A stretch of 42,530 bases of DNA. Origin: Elusimicrobiota bacterium. Lineage in GTDB: Bacteria; Elusimicrobiota; Elusimicrobia; UBA1565. Numbering within the stretch: the stretch's first letter is position 1; the number at the start of each line of letters is the position of its first letter. Position numbers and translations under genes: made by a program. A model generated the notes under the pieces. That model searched no databases. It saw only the letters and a list, made by a program, of their open reading frames with translations, and was not told the origin of the DNA. The stretch lies in NCBI GenBank assembly GCA_016212885.1, contig JACRDO010000002.1, forward strand, positions 1 through 42,530, written 5' to 3'. This document shows positions 40,961 through 42,530 of the stretch, one piece after another.

Positions 40961-41868
40961 TCACGGCGCTTGCGAAAGGGACCACCGCGAGATCATCGCT
41001 CCGGCCGCCACCAGGACGCAGCCCAGGAGCACGTGCGCGCCGGGCCGCACCCCCAGATAAAGCGAGGTGATGGCGGTCGAGGCCACGGGCACGAAATAAC
41101 TGGCCAGGCTCAGGAACGAGTGAGCGCCCCGCCTCATCCCCCAGTCCCAGAGGGCGTAGGCCGCCATCAGGGAGCCGACGCCCAGGACGCACAGCTCCGC
41201 GATGCCTTTGGCTGTCCAGTGGGAGACCTCGGGCCGAAGCAGCCTGAGCCCGCCCAGCCCCGCCGCGGTCGCCAGCACGAAGAGCGGGACCGCGCCCTGC
41301 TCCGGGCTGCCCCATTGGCGCGCGAGGTTGGAGTAGAGCCCCCAGGTGAGCGCCGCGATGAGGGCCATCGCGGCCGCGAGGATTCCCTGCGGCGAGAGCC
41401 AGAACCGCATATCCGCGCCGGCCATCTCGCCGCCGCCCAGCATGGCAGCTGCCGTGCCGGCCGCGGCGGTCAAGCAGCCGAGCGGCAGGGCCCGGCCCGC
41501 CCGGCGCTTAAGGATGGGCACGGACAAGGCGACCGTGAGGGCCGGCCAGAGGTAGTTGATCAGGCCCACCACCAGCACCTGCGCGCGCTCCTCGCAGGCG
41601 CCGATCGCAGCGTAGAGACTGACGTTGGTGGCCACGAAGAGGGCCCCGCAGCCCCAAAGGTAGCGCCGGGGCAGGCGCAGCATCCCCATCACGGACTCCC
41701 CGCGCAGGCGCACGCCAGGGAGAGCGCGCCTGCGAGCAGGGAGGCGAGCGCCGGGCCGGTGAATGTCCCGATGGACTCGCTCATGCCCCGCATGAGCGAG
41801 ATGGACAAAGCCCAGATCCCCAGGGCGGCCAATCCCCCGATGGTGGCGGAGCGCAGCTCGCCGGGCAT
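40961..41868 (-). pseudogene. YddG-like DMT-family exporter with a frameshift
   Basis: The N-terminal part from ATG 41868 reads MPGELRSATIGGLAALGIW then RGMSESIGTF, and ends at a stop at 41689-41691. The remaining nine helices continue in another frame from about 41710: RRYLWGCGALFVATNVSLY, NYLWPALTVALS, ALTWGLYSNLARQWG, LWDWGMRRG, SYFVPVASTAITSLYLG. Joined, they match the aromatic-amino-acid exporter YddG (EamA/DMT type) from end to end, with one base missing near 41690-41720. Either the gene is dead or the assembly has a single-base error. The neighbouring frames show no other damage. Confidence 0.8.
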
Positions 41869-42180
41869 GCTTGGAGGATAGCATAACGACGGGATCGATT
41901 GGCTCGATTGCAAGCGCGCCGACGCGCGCTGCCTGAGGAAAACCTGATTGCGTTTCCAGTTATTTCTCTTTCAGCGCGAAAGCGAAAACGGAATAAATAT
42001 AATTCCATCTTGACCTGTCACCTGCCCGCACTATCCCGCCAAATATCGAGACTTGTTCCTGGGGGAGGTCGAGTTCTGGCTGCGGGAATTCGGCGAATCG
42101 TCCGAAGGGATACTGTTAATCCCTAGGTGATACAGAAACCCGCAGGATTAGCTGCGGTGAGAAACGAGGAGGATAAAGTA
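41869..42180. other. Spacer, less GC-rich, with a possible gene remnant
   Basis: This is 312 bp between divergent units. The part 41960-42010 is AT-richer than its surroundings. From 42014 to TGA 42128-42130 the frame is open without a start codon and reads protein-like (KYRDLFLGEVEFWLREFG), so it may be the tail of a lost gene; I cannot name it. TTGACC at 42010-42015 is a possible -35, but no good -10 follows. I see no RNA gene. Confidence 0.35.
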
Positions 42181-42315
42181 ATGGAAAAGAAGTTACGGAG
42201 TATCCTGGCTGCGGCGTTGGCTCTCAACCTGGCCGCGCCGGAATGGGCGGCCGGGAGCCTGGAGGAGGAGCACATCAAGCTGGTCTGGCTGGCCCTCTAC
42301 ACGGTTATACTATGA
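42181..42315 (+). CDS. Small secreted peptide, coupled to the next gene
   Basis: ATG 42181 is preceded by AGGAGG at 42167-42172 (8-base spacing), one of the best ribosome sites in the window. It encodes 44 residues: a signal-like start MEKKLRSILAAALALNLAAP and then EWAAGSLEEEHIKLVWLALY. The frame stays open upstream to 42127, but the ribosome site fixes the start. Its TGA overlaps the next ATG (ATGA at 42312-42315). It is probably a signal peptide with a very short mature part, or a leader coupling ribosomes to the next frame. Function unknown. Confidence 0.6.
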   Translation: MEKKLRSILAAALALNLAAPEWAAGSLEEEHIKLVWLALYTVIL

Positions 42316-42530
42316 AGCCGCCGTTTCTGTGCGCGCCGTATCCAGTGTCTTCCGATACAAATCTTCGCGGCGCGCGTAGAAACGACGGCACAGCCAGCCC
42401 TGGACCTTCAGTTCGCTGGACGGCCGGATACGAATGCGTCTACGAAGTATCCTGCGCTGTCGGCGAGGCGGCAGGGGACGCGGGCGAGGAGACGACCATC
42501 ACTGCTGGCCAAATGTCTTCTTTGCGAGGC
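42312..42530 (+). CDS. Start of a Cys-containing protein, cut by the window end
   Basis: ATG 42312 opens 73 codons with no stop before the window edge. It overlaps the small peptide's stop by ATGA. It begins MKPPFLCAPYPVSS and continues RWTAGYECVYEVSCAVGEAA with several Cys, then GEETTITAGQ. Cys spacing and lack of Lys suggest an exported domain, though there is no standard signal peptide, so the upstream 44-residue frame may really supply it through a missing base. Family unknown; partial. Confidence 0.45.
   Translation, partial: MKPPFLCAPYPVSSDTNLRGARRNDGTASPGPSVRWTAGYECVYEVSCAVGEAAGDAGEETTITAGQMSSLRG
42317..42389. repeat. Imperfect 22-bp inverted repeat at the start of the partial gene
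   Basis: Bases 42317-42338 pair with 42368-42389 in 19 of 22 positions, leaving a 29-base loop. It lies in the first codons of the partial gene, so it could be an RNA hairpin affecting translation or the edge of a repeat element. Confidence 0.45.

Noticed and set aside
40873-41070. Plus-strand frame at the end of the YddG-like gene, partly protein-like (RFGKDASLSGDM)
   Set aside because: It overlaps the exporter's 3' end, lacks a ribosome site and matches nothing I know; at most a remnant.
41899-42126. Plus-strand 75-codon frame in the last spacer
   Set aside because: Basic, low-information composition and no ribosome site; another frame there (42014-42130) looks more protein-like.

Overview
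The window is about 42.5 kb of GC-rich bacterial DNA. It is densely coded, with many 4-bp ATGA overlaps, and carries secreted lipoproteins, an outer-membrane beta-barrel and a pilin-like protein. It encodes two flavin-based transhydrogenase systems, an NADP-type glutamate dehydrogenase and an Npt1/TLC-like carrier. This fits a Gram-negative, probably anaerobic fermentative bacterium. Elusimicrobiota is my best guess from the gene mix, but nothing here proves it: there is no rRNA, tRNA or ribosomal protein gene, and I saw no CRISPR array or intact transposase.

Layout. 1-3767: tail of an upstream gene, a hairpin-bearing spacer, then a VOC protein, an SDR oxidoreductase, an AbgB-like M20 amidohydrolase and a secreted M14-like zinc peptidase. 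3794-5335: MscS channel with a cyclic-nucleotide domain. 5392-7750: nfnAB, the NADH/ferredoxin:NADP+ transhydrogenase. 7751-12622: gdhA behind an unusual leader, then a receiver-PPDK ATP-grasp protein, with small relics of nuoE-like and gltB-like genes on either side. 12678-13329: PIN toxin/antitoxin pair. 13399-15167: NarL-type two-component system. 15223-22504: a redox operon with a zinc-ribbon gene, a frameshifted Cys-motif gene, NuoE, a second zinc-ribbon gene, a NuoF-GltD fusion, a short NuoG-like Fe-S protein and a glutamate-synthase-like FMN protein. NuoE, the NuoF-GltD fusion and the NuoG-like protein match the architecture of the Sporomusa-type (Stn) bifurcating transhydrogenase.

22692-27311: TerB-like protein, a pentameric ligand-gated ion channel, an Npt-like carrier and two envelope proteins. 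27326-30620: methyltransferase, NAD(P)-epimerase and GMC-type oxidoreductase, with a perfect 27-bp inverted repeat between the two convergent gene ends. 30744-33173: tiny CxxC peptide, pilin-like peptide, receiver-histidine kinase and MBL hydrolase. 33177-35668: orphan ABC ATPase, beta-barrel and a decapitated caspase-like gene. 35721-38386: Yip1-like membrane protein and pseudokinase. 38449-41868 (minus strand): Cys/coil secreted protein, lipoprotein, calpain-like protease and a frameshifted YddG-like exporter. 41869-42530: spacer, a small secreted peptide and a secreted protein cut by the window edge.

How it may work together. nfnAB, gdhA and the Stn-like operon all exchange electrons among NADH, NADPH and ferredoxin and meet at glutamate. 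A TGTAGGA direct repeat with the same 23-bp period lies upstream of both gdhA and the Stn-like operon, and a NarL-family regulator sits next to the second copy. I infer a small redox/nitrogen regulon. A second theme is repeat elements entering coding sequence: a 69-bp palindromic element lies in frame inside two unrelated genes in opposite orientation, and the 27-bp inverted repeat supplies the C-termini of two convergent genes.
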